From positions 1 to 50,533 of the IMG/VR virus record IMGVR_UViG_3300035682_001491: a stretch of 50,533 bases of DNA; one strand, 5' to 3'. The stretch is from a virus. Shown here in pieces: positions 22,468-29,253 of the stretch. The notes beneath the pieces were generated by a model. That model ran no database searches, was not told the origin of the DNA, and saw nothing but the letters and a program-made list of their open reading frames with translations. The position numbers were made by a program, and so were the translations under genes. The first letter of the stretch is position 1, and each line of letters opens with the position of its first letter.

Positions 22468-22492
22468 TCCTGAGCATGAGGCTAAACTGCTA
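22468..22492 (+). other. 3'-UTR hairpin element, copy 3
   Basis: TCCTGAGCA, loop TGAGGCTAAAC, TGCTA; 4-bp stem, the weakest copy. A separate small inverted repeat, ATCGTT/AACGAT, lies about 20 bp before it. Confidence 0.55.
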
Positions 22493-22515
22493 CCCGTAAG
22501 GGTGCTGGATCAAGC

Positions 22516-22545
22516 TTGACAAATGTCAGTGGGCACCTGTAGAAT
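22516..22545 (+). promoter_or_regulatory. Hybrid promoter for 22578-22997
   Basis: TTGACA at 22516 and TAGAAT at 22540 with 18 bp between; TGTCA at 22524 lies inside the spacer at the usual 11-bp distance from the -10. It shows that the TGTCA box can sit together with a true -35. Confidence 0.7.
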
Positions 22546-22577
22546 TAAACTAAACAAACTAACAGAAAGAGGCCCCC

Positions 22578-22997
22578 ATGGACCAAGTAACAAAAGTAGA
22601 TAACCACTTCATGACAAGAGAATTCCTTGAGTCACAACTAGTACAAAACAAAAACCGTATTGAGCAATTAGAAAAGCATATCCAAGAAGTAACTCAGCGC
22701 TCATATGGTGAGGCTGCAGAACGTAACCGCATGCGTAATGAAATGCATGAATGGACCTTAGAACAACTTAACGATTCAGTTATCTCAGAGGATGTTGCAG
22801 AAGAGATTGCAAACATTTGTGGCTTTGAGTTAACACAAGAATTTGAATTGGAAGTTTCAGTTCAGTATTCAGTTACAGTCAATGCACGTAATGAAGAAGA
22901 GGCAATGAACTTAATGTATGACATTGATTTTGATTCAGTGTCACAACCTGACGGAATAACTTATTTGTCATCAACAGTTGATAGAGTGGATATTTAG
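22578..22997 (+). CDS. Coiled-coil plus ferredoxin-like protein
   Basis: 139 aa. An N-terminal coiled coil (LVQNKNRIEQLEKHIQEVTQ) is followed by a short beta-alpha domain (VQYSVTVNARNEEEAMNLM) and ends in strands. Unknown function; sole gene of its unit. Confidence 0.6.
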   Translation: MDQVTKVDNHFMTREFLESQLVQNKNRIEQLEKHIQEVTQRSYGEAAERNRMRNEMHEWTLEQLNDSVISEDVAEEIANICGFELTQEFELEVSVQYSVTVNARNEEEAMNLMYDIDFDSVSQPDGITYLSSTVDRVDI

Positions 22998-23015
22998 TAG
23001 GGGGCTACTAATAAA

Positions 23016-23040
23016 TCCTGAGCACGATTTAAAACTGCTC
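23016..23040 (+). other. 3'-UTR hairpin element, copy 4
   Basis: TCCTGAGCA, loop CGATTTAAAAC, TGCTC; 5-bp stem. Confidence 0.65.
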
Positions 23041-23074
23041 CTGCAATTCCCTTCAAAAAAAATCTCGGGGCAGC

Positions 23075-23090
23075 TGTGATATTGATCACT
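23075..23090. promoter_or_regulatory. TGTGA-N6-TCACA-type operator
   Basis: TGTGA-TATTGA-TCACT, centred 94.5 bp upstream of +1 for the promoter at 23148. CTCGGGG lies just before it, as near several other sites. Confidence 0.55.
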
Positions 23091-23147
23091 TTACGTAGGT
23101 TTAAGAAATGTCCATTTTATCCTATATTTAACTATCTAGATTTGCAT

Positions 23148-23170
23148 TTGTCAGACTGTCCTGTTATACT
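23148..23170 (+). promoter_or_regulatory. TGTCA-N11 promoter for the DUF932 gene
   Basis: TTGTCA, 11 bp (GACTGTCCTGT), TATACT; very close to the promoter at 17432. Confidence 0.75.
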
Positions 23171-23203
23171 TAAATTATAAACAAAACAAAAAGGAGAAAA
23201 CTC

Positions 23204-24220
23204 ATGGCACATGAACTAGAATCACAAAATGGTAAAGTTTCATTCGCATCATTTCGTGAACCTGCTTGGCATGGATTGGGTACCGTATTCACAGAAGAAA
23301 AGAACACAGCAGAAATGTTAGAGGCTGCAAGCCTTAACAACTGGAATGTTCGTCTGGAAGATTTGGAAACCCCATCACATTTAACAAGCGACAAAAACTA
23401 TCAGTACGTATTGCGTACTAACCCAACAGACAATTCACAGACAGACATTCTTGGTGTCGTAGGTGAGCGTTACCATGTTATGCAGAATGAAGATTTATTT
23501 TCATTTGGTGATAACATTCTAGATGGTGGTGGACGATGGGAAACCGCTGGCTCAATTCGTGGAGGGCGTGTAGTATTTGGCGCACTTGCATTAGAGCGTG
23601 AAACAATTCTTGACCCTAACGGCGTTGCAGATAAGGTAAAGACTTATTTGCTCATCAACACATCACATGATGGCTCAATCGCTATTCAAGCAAGCATTAC
23701 ACCTGTTCGTGTTGTGTGCGCTAATACTCTTAATCTTGCATTGAACACAACTAAGAAAAAGAATGGCATCAAGCAATCATTCAAGATTCGTCATACACAG
23801 ACTGCATCTGGCAAGGTTGCGATTGCACGCCAGACACTAGGTATGGCTAACTCTTACATGGATTCATTTGACATCATGGCTAAGGCTATGATTGAAAAAG
23901 AAATCAATGCTAAGCAATTTAACGACATCATTCTTGCTGCATACCCTCAGCCTGATAAGGACACTAAGGGCGCATTGAAGAAGTGGGAAAACAAGGTTGA
24001 TGTTATCAATGACATTTACACAGGCGAGTTTAACGGAATGATTGCTGGTAATGCGTGGGGTGCTTTCAATGCACTTACAGAACGCCTTGACTGGTACCGT
24101 TCTGCACGTGGTGGCAATAACGAATCAATCCTTGCATCTGCAAGTGGTTTTGACCCTGCTATCAATGCAGAAAAAAATCGTTTGTTAAAAGTTGTACAGA
24201 ATACTTTGCAACTAGTGTGA
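23204..24220 (+). CDS. DUF932 phage/plasmid-like protein
   Basis: 338 aa, full length. Starts MAHELESQNGKVSFASFREPAWHGLG, typical of the DUF932/TIGR03299 family, with later GGRVVFGALAL and VVCANTLN. This family is found on phages and plasmids and is expressed early, but its activity is not known. AAGGAG precedes the ATG. Single gene between a TGTCA promoter and 3' hairpin copy 5. Confidence 0.85.
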   Translation: MAHELESQNGKVSFASFREPAWHGLGTVFTEEKNTAEMLEAASLNNWNVRLEDLETPSHLTSDKNYQYVLRTNPTDNSQTDILGVVGERYHVMQNEDLFSFGDNILDGGGRWETAGSIRGGRVVFGALALERETILDPNGVADKVKTYLLINTSHDGSIAIQASITPVRVVCANTLNLALNTTKKKNGIKQSFKIRHTQTASGKVAIARQTLGMANSYMDSFDIMAKAMIEKEINAKQFNDIILAAYPQPDKDTKGALKKWENKVDVINDIYTGEFNGMIAGNAWGAFNALTERLDWYRSARGGNNESILASASGFDPAINAEKNRLLKVVQNTLQLV

Positions 24221-24227
24221 TACACTT

Positions 24228-24253
24228 TCCTGAGCATGAAATAAAACTGCTCC
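24228..24253 (+). other. 3'-UTR hairpin element, copy 5
   Basis: TCCTGAGCA, loop TGAAATAAAAC, TGCTCC. It ends 3 bp before the tRNA-Asp gene, so it separates the mRNA from the tRNA. Confidence 0.65.
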
Positions 24254-24256
24254 GCT

Positions 24257-24330
24257 GGTCTGTTAGCTCAGTTGGTTAGAGCGCTACCCTGTCACGGTAG
24301 AGGTCGTGGGTTCAAGTCCCATACAGATCG
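24257..24330 (+). tRNA. tRNA-Asp(GTC)
   Basis: Complete cloverleaf: acceptor GGTCTGT/ACAGATC with one G-T pair, D arm GCTC/GAGC, anticodon stem CTACC/GGTAG with loop CTGTCAC (anticodon GTC), T arm with GGTTCAAGTCCC. No encoded CCA. Confidence 0.92.
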
Positions 24331-24417
24331 CAAGAATTGGGGCCCGAGGAAATTCGGACAAAACGGACACTTTAAGAAGCTATATAATTAATCTCAGAAA
24401 TTTTGATTACGGTAGGC

Positions 24418-24446
24418 TTGCACTTTTCCCATTTTTAGGCTACAAT
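24418..24446 (+). promoter_or_regulatory. Promoter of 24453-24795, leaderless
   Basis: TTGCAC, 17 bp, TACAAT, 6 nt, ATG at 24453. Confidence 0.65.
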
Positions 24447-24452
24447 TAATAT

Positions 24453-24611
24453 ATGACTACCACATATAAACCTTACACAATAGACGAACTACTCACCGCT
24501 ATCTATGAGGATAACTTCTCACACTTTGAACTAATAGAAAATATGAATGGTGGGGATTGTGATTGTTTCCTACACCAGGCTATGGCATTGGTGGTATCTT
24601 ATGTGGACTAA
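24453..24611 (+). CDS. 52-aa phage protein
   Basis: Helical (TIDELLTAIYEDNFSHFELIE) with C-x-C in the C-terminal half. The next gene starts inside it. Unknown. Confidence 0.55.
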   Translation: MTTTYKPYTIDELLTAIYEDNFSHFELIENMNGGDCDCFLHQAMALVVSYVD

Positions 24612-24795
24612 GTATAGTTATGTTTGTACTAACTGTGATGCATTGATTGAGATCACTACTCAAGTTACCCCTGAAGAAAATGCATCCTGTACTTGTATGC
24701 GTGGTGCATGGGTCACCCGTACAGCGGTATCAGAAGTTGTGACTAGTATCACACCCTCAAGAGTTGTAAAAATCAACACCAACCCTTATAATTAA
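24601..24795 (+). CDS. 64-aa zinc-ribbon protein
   Basis: Contains C-T-N-C and C-T-C-M, a zinc-ribbon pair 19 residues apart. The start overlaps the previous gene by 11 nt; an upstream ATG at 24547 is less likely. Its last codons contain the promoter of the next gene. Confidence 0.6.
   Translation: MWTKYSYVCTNCDALIEITTQVTPEENASCTCMRGAWVTRTAVSEVVTSITPSRVVKINTNPYN
24787..24792 (+). promoter_or_regulatory. -10 box of 24799, leaderless
   Basis: TATAAT, 6 nt, ATG at 24799. Confidence 0.5.
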
Positions 24796-24798
24796 TAT

Positions 24799-24975
24799 AT
24801 GGACCTAAATACATTAAGAGAGTATATAAATATTCACAAAATCTCATTGGAGCAAGACCTTGAGGACGCTAAAGAAGGAATTGATATTCCTGATGAAGAG
24901 TACTTTGGGTCAGACGATTACTATGAAGGCGCTATTGATACCTGTAACCACCTATTGGAGTATATAAGTGAGTAA
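24799..24975 (+). CDS. 58-aa acidic helical protein
   Basis: Contains SLEQDLEDAKEGIDIPDEEYF, then a second helix. The next gene starts with a GTG inside its last codons. Unknown. Confidence 0.6.
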   Translation: MDLNTLREYINIHKISLEQDLEDAKEGIDIPDEEYFGSDDYYEGAIDTCNHLLEYISE

Positions 24976-25243
24976 GGAATATCCTTTCATACCACCACAC
25001 CTGGAGAAAGCTTTAGAGGATATCTCTATTCCTTTGATTGACCTTATGCATGGACACCTCAAGGTAGAAATGCTGGACTGTGAAGAACAATTAAATAATC
25101 TATCAGAGACTCAGGATGTGCCTATGTATAACTATGTGCAGGGATACATGGAGGCCTTGACAAATCTATATGCCTTGACGTATAATTTAAGTATTGACCG
25201 CCAACAAATAGAAAGAGACCACCATGCCAAACTGGGTATATAA
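24968..25243 (+). CDS. 91-aa helical phage protein
   Basis: GTG start. Long helices with acidic surface (LDCEEQLNNLSETQDVPMYN). Ends within the promoter and ribosome site of the DUF1281-like gene. Unknown. Confidence 0.6.
   Translation: MSKEYPFIPPHLEKALEDISIPLIDLMHGHLKVEMLDCEEQLNNLSETQDVPMYNYVQGYMEALTNLYALTYNLSIDRQQIERDHHAKLGI
25157..25186 (+). promoter_or_regulatory. Promoter for 25224-26154
   Basis: TTGACA, 18 bp, TATAAT. It lies inside the end of the gene at 24968. Confidence 0.75.
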
Positions 25244-25919
25244 CGGATTAACTGTAGAGGGCAAGCCTGAGTCTGTCAAGAAGATGATGGAGCAACTCAA
25301 TACACCATTCGTCCGTGTCCATGATAACTGGAACGTAGCAACACAAAAATTTGAAAAGCAACAGGTAACATATCCAAACCCTGTATTTGCTTTCTGGAAT
25401 ATAATTAAACCAACAGACATGGAAGCCTACGACGGCCCTCAACCTAAGAATGAGAACCTTGAAGAGGCTATGAAGTTTAAGTCAGACCATTGGTATGATT
25501 GGAATGTTCGTAACTGGGGAACTAAGTGGGACGTAGCCGTCTCATCTGTTGATACACATCCTGATACCTACATGGAAGAAACAGCCAATGGTGAGAACCA
25601 TGTTGTCTACTATAACTTTGAGACTGCATGGTCTCGTCCTATGAGTGCATTGTGTACTCTTTCTGAACAGTACCCTGATTTATTATTTACTTTGTCATAT
25701 GAAGAAGAGACTGGCTGGGGTGGCGAACTAGAACTGCTTCGTGGTAAAGTTATATCAGAGTCACAGTATGACAACATGTGCAGGAACTGCGACGGTACCT
25801 ATCTAGATGAAGATATCGTTGCCTGTGATGACTGTGGCGACTATCCATGCCCTAAGTGTGGCTGGAGCAATGACATGTGTAATGTACACCAAACTAGATA
25901 TGAGGACCAACATGCCTAA
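25224..25919 (+). CDS. DUF1281/Api92-like protein with zinc ribbon
   Basis: 231 aa. Starts MPNWVYNGLTVEGK, has RNWGTKWD in the middle and a ferredoxin-like pattern, all features of the Api92-like phage/plasmid family. The last 60 residues add a zinc-binding tail with C-x2-C repeats (CRNCDG, CDDCGDYPCPKCG). The combination suggests nucleic-acid contact. GAAAGAG upstream. Confidence 0.75.
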   Translation: MPNWVYNGLTVEGKPESVKKMMEQLNTPFVRVHDNWNVATQKFEKQQVTYPNPVFAFWNIIKPTDMEAYDGPQPKNENLEEAMKFKSDHWYDWNVRNWGTKWDVAVSSVDTHPDTYMEETANGENHVVYYNFETAWSRPMSALCTLSEQYPDLLFTLSYEEETGWGGELELLRGKVISESQYDNMCRNCDGTYLDEDIVACDDCGDYPCPKCGWSNDMCNVHQTRYEDQHA

Positions 25920-26154
25920 GACTACTTATCTTATTGAACTAGCCGTTGACGAAGAATGGTTTAAGGCCCTTGACAGATTTACTGCAGATGTACACGAGGG
26001 TGAACTATGCGAATGGGTCAGGGTACAAGCAGAGACTGAGACAGATGAAGACGACTGTGAGAACTGTGAGTCTAATCCTAAAGAGCACCCTGAAGGCAAG
26101 TGGTGCACATCATGCAGGGATGAATTTAAAGAGTCTGAGGAGGACGACGAATAA
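25912..26154 (+). CDS. 80-aa zinc-ribbon protein
   Basis: Starts at the ATG inside the previous stop region; TGAGGA upstream. Acidic, with C-E-N-C and C-T-S-C, a zinc ribbon near the C-terminus (about residues 46-68). Unknown. Confidence 0.65.
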   Translation: MPKTTYLIELAVDEEWFKALDRFTADVHEGELCEWVRVQAETETDEDDCENCESNPKEHPEGKWCTSCRDEFKESEEDDE

Positions 26155-26228
26155 TGTGGGAACAATTGACAATGCCTCTAGATTTTGGTACAATTAAAGA
26201 GACCACTACAGAGGAGACAGATGTTTGA
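26154..26228 (+). CDS. 24-aa peptide, uncertain
   Basis: TAATG-coupled to the previous gene, and its sequence covers the promoter at 26166. It may be a leader peptide or only a by-product of the promoter. Confidence 0.3.
   Translation: MWEQLTMPLDFGTIKETTTEETDV
26166..26194 (+). promoter_or_regulatory. Promoter for 26221-26702
   Basis: TTGACA, 17 bp, TACAAT; strongest consensus match in this part. Confidence 0.75.
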
Positions 26229-26352
26229 TTTTGATGACCCCACTTATGTTGCTACTTGCAGGGTATGTGGGTATACAGTTTATAGTGACAAGCCAATCAA
26301 TCCTAAGAAATGCAAAGGTTGCGGACTAAAAGTTATCAAGGAGGAAGAATAA
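26221..26352 (+). CDS. 43-aa zinc-ribbon miniprotein
   Basis: C-R-V-C-G at residues 13-17 and C-K-G-C-G at 31-35, the classic two-knuckle ribbon. GAGGAG precedes the ATG; TAATG joins it to the next gene. Confidence 0.65.
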   Translation: MFDFDDPTYVATCRVCGYTVYSDKPINPKKCKGCGLKVIKEEE

Positions 26353-26702
26353 TGGGAGCTCGTATAAATTTTGTTTTTAAAGATGATTTAGATTCAGCGG
26401 TAGTACTGTACAGTCACTGGGGCCAGACAGAATGGCAACGGGACCTAGCAATGGCTATGAACCATGCTAAACCTAGATGGACAGACTCTTCATATGCAAC
26501 ACGTATGATGATTAGTTACCTTATGCAAGATAGCATTCTAGAAGAAACAGGGTTTGGTATCTATTCAATCACTGGGACCAACTATGACCTGGGGGAGCAG
26601 ACAGTGGTAATTGATTTAATTAATCATACAGTCACTGATATCCATCCTGTCAAATGGGATAATTTTATCCAAGCATATTTACCTGAGCACGCAGCGGTAT
26701 AA
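26352..26702 (+). CDS. 116-aa phage protein
   Basis: Starts GARINFVFKDDLDSAVVLYSH. It resembles small phage proteins that begin with the same GARINFVF phrase, but I cannot name a family. Start fixed by TAATG overlap. Followed by a terminator. Confidence 0.65.
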   Translation: MGARINFVFKDDLDSAVVLYSHWGQTEWQRDLAMAMNHAKPRWTDSSYATRMMISYLMQDSILEETGFGIYSITGTNYDLGEQTVVIDLINHTVTDIHPVKWDNFIQAYLPEHAAV

Positions 26703-26716
26703 GCAGACGCTGCAAC

Positions 26717-26760
26717 GGGGGAGTGCGATTTGTGGTGGGTTGCGCTCCCCCCTTCTTTTT
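26717..26760 (+). terminator. Rho-independent terminator after 26352-26702
   Basis: GGGGGAGTGCG and TGCGCTCCCCC pair over 11 positions with two G-T pairs, 13-nt loop, then CCTTCTTTTT. Confidence 0.85.
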
Positions 26761-26768
26761 GATACAAT
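26760..26768 (+). promoter_or_regulatory. Extended -10 promoter for 26785
   Basis: TGATACAAT at the end of the terminator T-run; a GAGGGAG ribosome site follows. Confidence 0.6.
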
Positions 26769-26784
26769 GAACTGAGGGAGAACT

Positions 26785-26997
26785 ATGAGACGAAAACTAA
26801 TAACCAAAGAAGAAAAGGTAGCAATCCAACTATCTAATGTTTTGGCAGACCTTCGCCTTGACCTTGACATGGTGGGACAGTATCTTGCAGAGTCATCTCC
26901 CAATGTAATCTACAATCGTTTAATTACTATTGCAGACTCAGCGGAACATACAAAGCAAGAGCAATACAATCACTACAATAACTACAAACTATTCTAG
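26785..26997 (+). CDS. 70-aa helical protein
   Basis: Charged helix (KLITKEEKVAIQLSNVLADL) with a Tyr/Asn-rich end. Last gene before the origin-like region. Unknown. Confidence 0.6.
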   Translation: MRRKLITKEEKVAIQLSNVLADLRLDLDMVGQYLAESSPNVIYNRLITIADSAEHTKQEQYNHYNNYKLF

Positions 26998-27096
26998 AAA
27001 GGCTGCAGCGGTGGGCTTGACAAGAGCCTGCCGTTGTGCCCGAGAAACCTTCTTTCAAACCTTATTACGATAGAGCTAAAAATTTCCCATTTTCTA

Positions 27097-27142
27097 GACA
27101 TTACGACAGCTCAAAAATTTTCTCCTAATTTAGACATTACGA
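27097..27142. repeat. GACATTACG direct repeats
   Basis: GACATTACGA at 27097 and 27133, a 36-bp step; further copies at 27453 and 27689 (last base differs). Each of the first two is followed by a run of A and TTTTC. Confidence 0.55.
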
Positions 27143-27195
27143 ACAATCAAAAAATTTTCCAGATTGTAGCCTATCAAACCTTATATGTCAAACCA

Positions 27196-27204
27196 TGTTA
27201 TAAT
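27196..27204 (+). promoter_or_regulatory. Leaderless promoter of 27211
   Basis: TGTTATAAT, 6 nt, ATG at 27211. Confidence 0.65.
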
Positions 27205-27210
27205 GGTTTT

Positions 27211-27435
27211 ATGGGAAGAGATCATTTTGCTCAGCTATCTAGACAAACCTCTCATCGCCATGATCAACCACATGATATAGAAACCTTCAATAAAGACTTT
27301 GGTGCTATATGTGGTATGTTGTATAGTGTTATAACTCTTAAGTGTTTCTTTCCTAAGTTCCCCGCCCAAAACGTGACTAATAATCCTGTCAGTGATTCTG
27401 CGGGACGGTATATACAAGAACAACTACCACTCTAA
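27211..27435 (+). CDS. 74-aa protein inside the origin region
   Basis: Starts GRDHFAQLSRQTSHRHDQPHD. An upstream in-frame ATG at 27034 would read through the repeats and is not likely. No recognised domain; basic and His-rich N-terminus could bind DNA, but this is weak evidence. Confidence 0.5.
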   Translation: MGRDHFAQLSRQTSHRHDQPHDIETFNKDFGAICGMLYSVITLKCFFPKFPAQNVTNNPVSDSAGRYIQEQLPL

Positions 27436-27585
27436 ATCCCTATAGTATATAAGACATTACGATATCAAACCTTTTCTCCTGGTTTTTGATATCTTTTTAA
27501 ATATTATCAAACCTTTATATAATATTATTGGACATTTCGGACGATTTTGTATAGGGTTTTATATAAGGTTTGTAAGGTTTGATAC

Positions 27586-27614
27586 TTGACAAATGTGAGG
27601 TTTGGGTATATAAT
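27586..27614 (+). promoter_or_regulatory. Promoter inside the origin region
   Basis: TTGACA, 17 bp, TATAAT. No gene starts for about 295 bp downstream, so the transcript would run through the tandem repeats and the DnaA boxes; an origin-activating or primer RNA is possible. Confidence 0.7.
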
Positions 27615-27618
27615 GCAA

Positions 27619-27658
27619 GCCAGATGTAAGGTTTGATAAAGCCAGATGTAAGGTTTGA
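27619..27658. repeat. Tandem 22-bp iteron-like repeat
   Basis: GCCAGATGTAAGGTTTGA at 27619 and again, identical, at 27641; the 22-bp step is about two helical turns. Confidence 0.7.
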
Positions 27659-27784
27659 AGGTTTGGTATGTGAGGTTTTAAAGCCGTTGACATTACGGCC
27701 CCATCTGTATAAGAGCTCAATAACCCATTAGACATATTGAAAGTACATGTAAACCATATATAAAAAATATCAGTAAGATTTATA

Positions 27785-27859
27785 TGTGGATAACCTGTGG
27801 ATAACTATGTGTAAAACCACTAATTTAGGCTATCCAAATTATCGTTTAGCTGTGGATAA
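27785..27859. other. DnaA-box cluster
   Basis: TGTGGATAA (complement of the consensus TTATCCACA) at 27785-27793, 27796-27804 and 27851-27859, all in the same orientation. Confidence 0.8.
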
Positions 27860-27893
27860 CTATAACACTTCTATATTCAATTGCGTATAGATG

Positions 27894-27902
27894 TGCTATC
27901 AT
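27894..27902 (+). promoter_or_regulatory. Leaderless promoter of 27909
   Basis: TGCTATCAT, 6 nt, ATG at 27909. Confidence 0.6.
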
Positions 27903-27908
27903 TAACAT

Positions 27909-28451
27909 ATGATAACTCCTGAGATACTAGAAACCATCAAGCAACACAAGAAAGACTCTAAAATTGCGGTAATTAAAGATTTCTGCACAGACACTCCATC
28001 ATGGCAAGAGTTCATTGATTACATAGACAAAGGCTCTAATGCTAAAGAACCTACTATGCCTCAACCAGGTGAGTATGATAAATCTTTGGGTGGTGTAACC
28101 ATTGGTAATGTTATGATCAAACAAAACTTCTACTTCTATATATCAGGAAGTGGTCCTATAGGAAAAGCCAGTCAAGAAATACAAGACTCTTTCACTCACG
28201 AGTTTGGTACCTATGGGGGTATTAGTACTCTTTATGTTAACTTCTCTACAAACCTAAGTAATATTCCACAACACTTTGATCCACATGATAACTTCTATTG
28301 GCAGTGCATAGGCTCAACTACATGGCATTGTGAAGATAAGACATATGAGGTAAATCCAGGAGATCTGGTATACATCCCATCTAAGACCTATCATGGAGTA
28401 GATTTCTCTATGCCTAGGGCTGCTGTAGGCTTTAGCTGGAACCTAGACTAA
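27909..28451 (+). CDS. JmjC/cupin-type Fe(II)/2OG oxygenase
   Basis: 180 aa. Metal-type triad H122-x-D124 (QHFDPHDNF) and H162 (YHGVDF) spaced as in JmjC and Cupin-8 proteins, with the tryptophan strand WQCIGSTTWHC between. Family members hydroxylate protein side chains. First gene right of the origin region. Confidence 0.75.
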   Translation: MITPEILETIKQHKKDSKIAVIKDFCTDTPSWQEFIDYIDKGSNAKEPTMPQPGEYDKSLGGVTIGNVMIKQNFYFYISGSGPIGKASQEIQDSFTHEFGTYGGISTLYVNFSTNLSNIPQHFDPHDNFYWQCIGSTTWHCEDKTYEVNPGDLVYIPSKTYHGVDFSMPRAAVGFSWNLD

Positions 28452-28556
28452 AAAACGGTACACGCTCTTAGGCTATTGGGCATATGGGCATATCCTTCTA
28501 TAGGGGTTATTTACTATAGGGATTATGGTTTCTTATTTGACTTACCCGTTTTTTTC

Positions 28557-28565
28557 TGAGACAAT
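28557..28565 (+). promoter_or_regulatory. Leaderless promoter of 28572
   Basis: TGAGACAAT, 6 nt, ATG at 28572. Confidence 0.5.
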
Positions 28566-28571
28566 AGGGTT

Positions 28572-28730
28572 ATGAAACCTTTATCAGATAGACAAGTAGA
28601 CAACCGCTTCTGGAACATGATTAGAGATAACTGTGACCATGTGTTTGAATGGTCATTGCAATGTGGTGAAGTAGCCTGTGATAAGTGCTATACAACCTAT
28701 GATAAGTATAAGAAGATATCTCAAGAATGA
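28572..28730 (+). CDS. 52-aa zinc-ribbon protein
   Basis: Contains C-D-H-V-F-E-W and C-x5-C-D-K-C, a pattern of one zinc site with W/F stacking that recurs in the next gene. Overlaps the next start (ATGA). Confidence 0.6.
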   Translation: MKPLSDRQVDNRFWNMIRDNCDHVFEWSLQCGEVACDKCYTTYDKYKKISQE

Positions 28731-28963
28731 AAAAATGTTACGCTACCAAGAACAATGGCAAGACCTGCTTTGCTAATGTTACTGCTGCCTGGCCTGCTCA
28801 AACATGCCACATACATGACCCAAATGGAAAGTTTAGACAACAATTAAAGGCTAAAGGAATGGGTAAGAGTTATGTTGTTAAGTGTGAACATAAATGGTAT
28901 ATGCGTGAAGAAGGCATTCAATGCGAGAAATGTCTTTTAGTGTGGCAAAAGGGAATGGATTAA
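28727..28963 (+). CDS. 78-aa two-zinc-site protein
   Basis: An N-terminal CHIH half (C-x-x-C/H type, MKKCYATKNNGKTCF... ) and a C-terminal CEHKWYMREEGIQCEKC. The second half repeats the C-x-H...C-x2-C of the previous gene. Unknown. Confidence 0.6.
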   Translation: MKKCYATKNNGKTCFANVTAAWPAQTCHIHDPNGKFRQQLKAKGMGKSYVVKCEHKWYMREEGIQCEKCLLVWQKGMD

Positions 28964-28978
28964 AATATATGGAGAATC

Positions 28979-29104
28979 ATGGTATTTAACGATTGGTTTC
29001 ACATGCTAATGTCTTTTTGGGTTTATGGGATGGCAACAAGCTTTTCCCTTATTTGTTTATGGCTAATAAAAGACCTTGTAAAGATTATTATAAAAGGTGA
29101 GTAG
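28979..29104 (+). CDS. 41-aa membrane protein
   Basis: GGAGAATC before the ATG. A hydrophobic span (FSLICLWLIKDLVKIIIK after a first hydrophobic segment) and basic end. Unknown. Confidence 0.5.
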   Translation: MVFNDWFHMLMSFWVYGMATSFSLICLWLIKDLVKIIIKGE

Positions 29105-29111
29105 AATCATA

Positions 29112-29201
29112 GTGTGTCCTGTATGCAAGAAAGAATGGGAGTTTAGAAAAGGCTTTGCTTACGAAAGTCTATATAAGCATATGAAGGTTTGTAACCAATA
29201 G
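29112..29201 (+). CDS. 29-aa zinc-finger miniprotein
   Basis: GTG start. C-P-V-C at residues 2-5 and H-x3-C near the end form a C2HC finger. A small hairpin follows. Confidence 0.5.
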   Translation: MCPVCKKEWEFRKGFAYESLYKHMKVCNQ

Positions 29202-29216
29202 TGCCCGTGTAGGGCA
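29202..29216. terminator. Small hairpin between convergent genes
   Basis: TGCCC/GGGCA 5-bp stem, loop GTGTA; no T-run. It may end transcription for the + strand genes or the - strand pstS gene. Confidence 0.35.
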
Positions 29217-29253
29217 TTCAAAGGTTTGCTTACCTCTATTTTGCCGCCGAACT

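Larger units (their letters stand above)
27056..27908. other. Candidate replication origin region
   Basis: About 850 bp, AT-rich, with one small gene inside (27211-27435). Holds four CAAACCTT (27056, 27175, 27466, 27508) and five AAGGTTTG in inverse orientation (27565-27665), four GACATTACG copies, a tandem 22-bp repeat, a sigma-A-type promoter and three exact DnaA boxes. The left inverse repeats face the right ones around 27540. Confidence 0.6.

Noticed and set aside
27034-27210. N-terminal extension of 27211 from the ATG at 27034
   Set aside because: The sequence is the repeat region with no ribosome site, while 27211 has a TGTTATAAT box 6 nt upstream.
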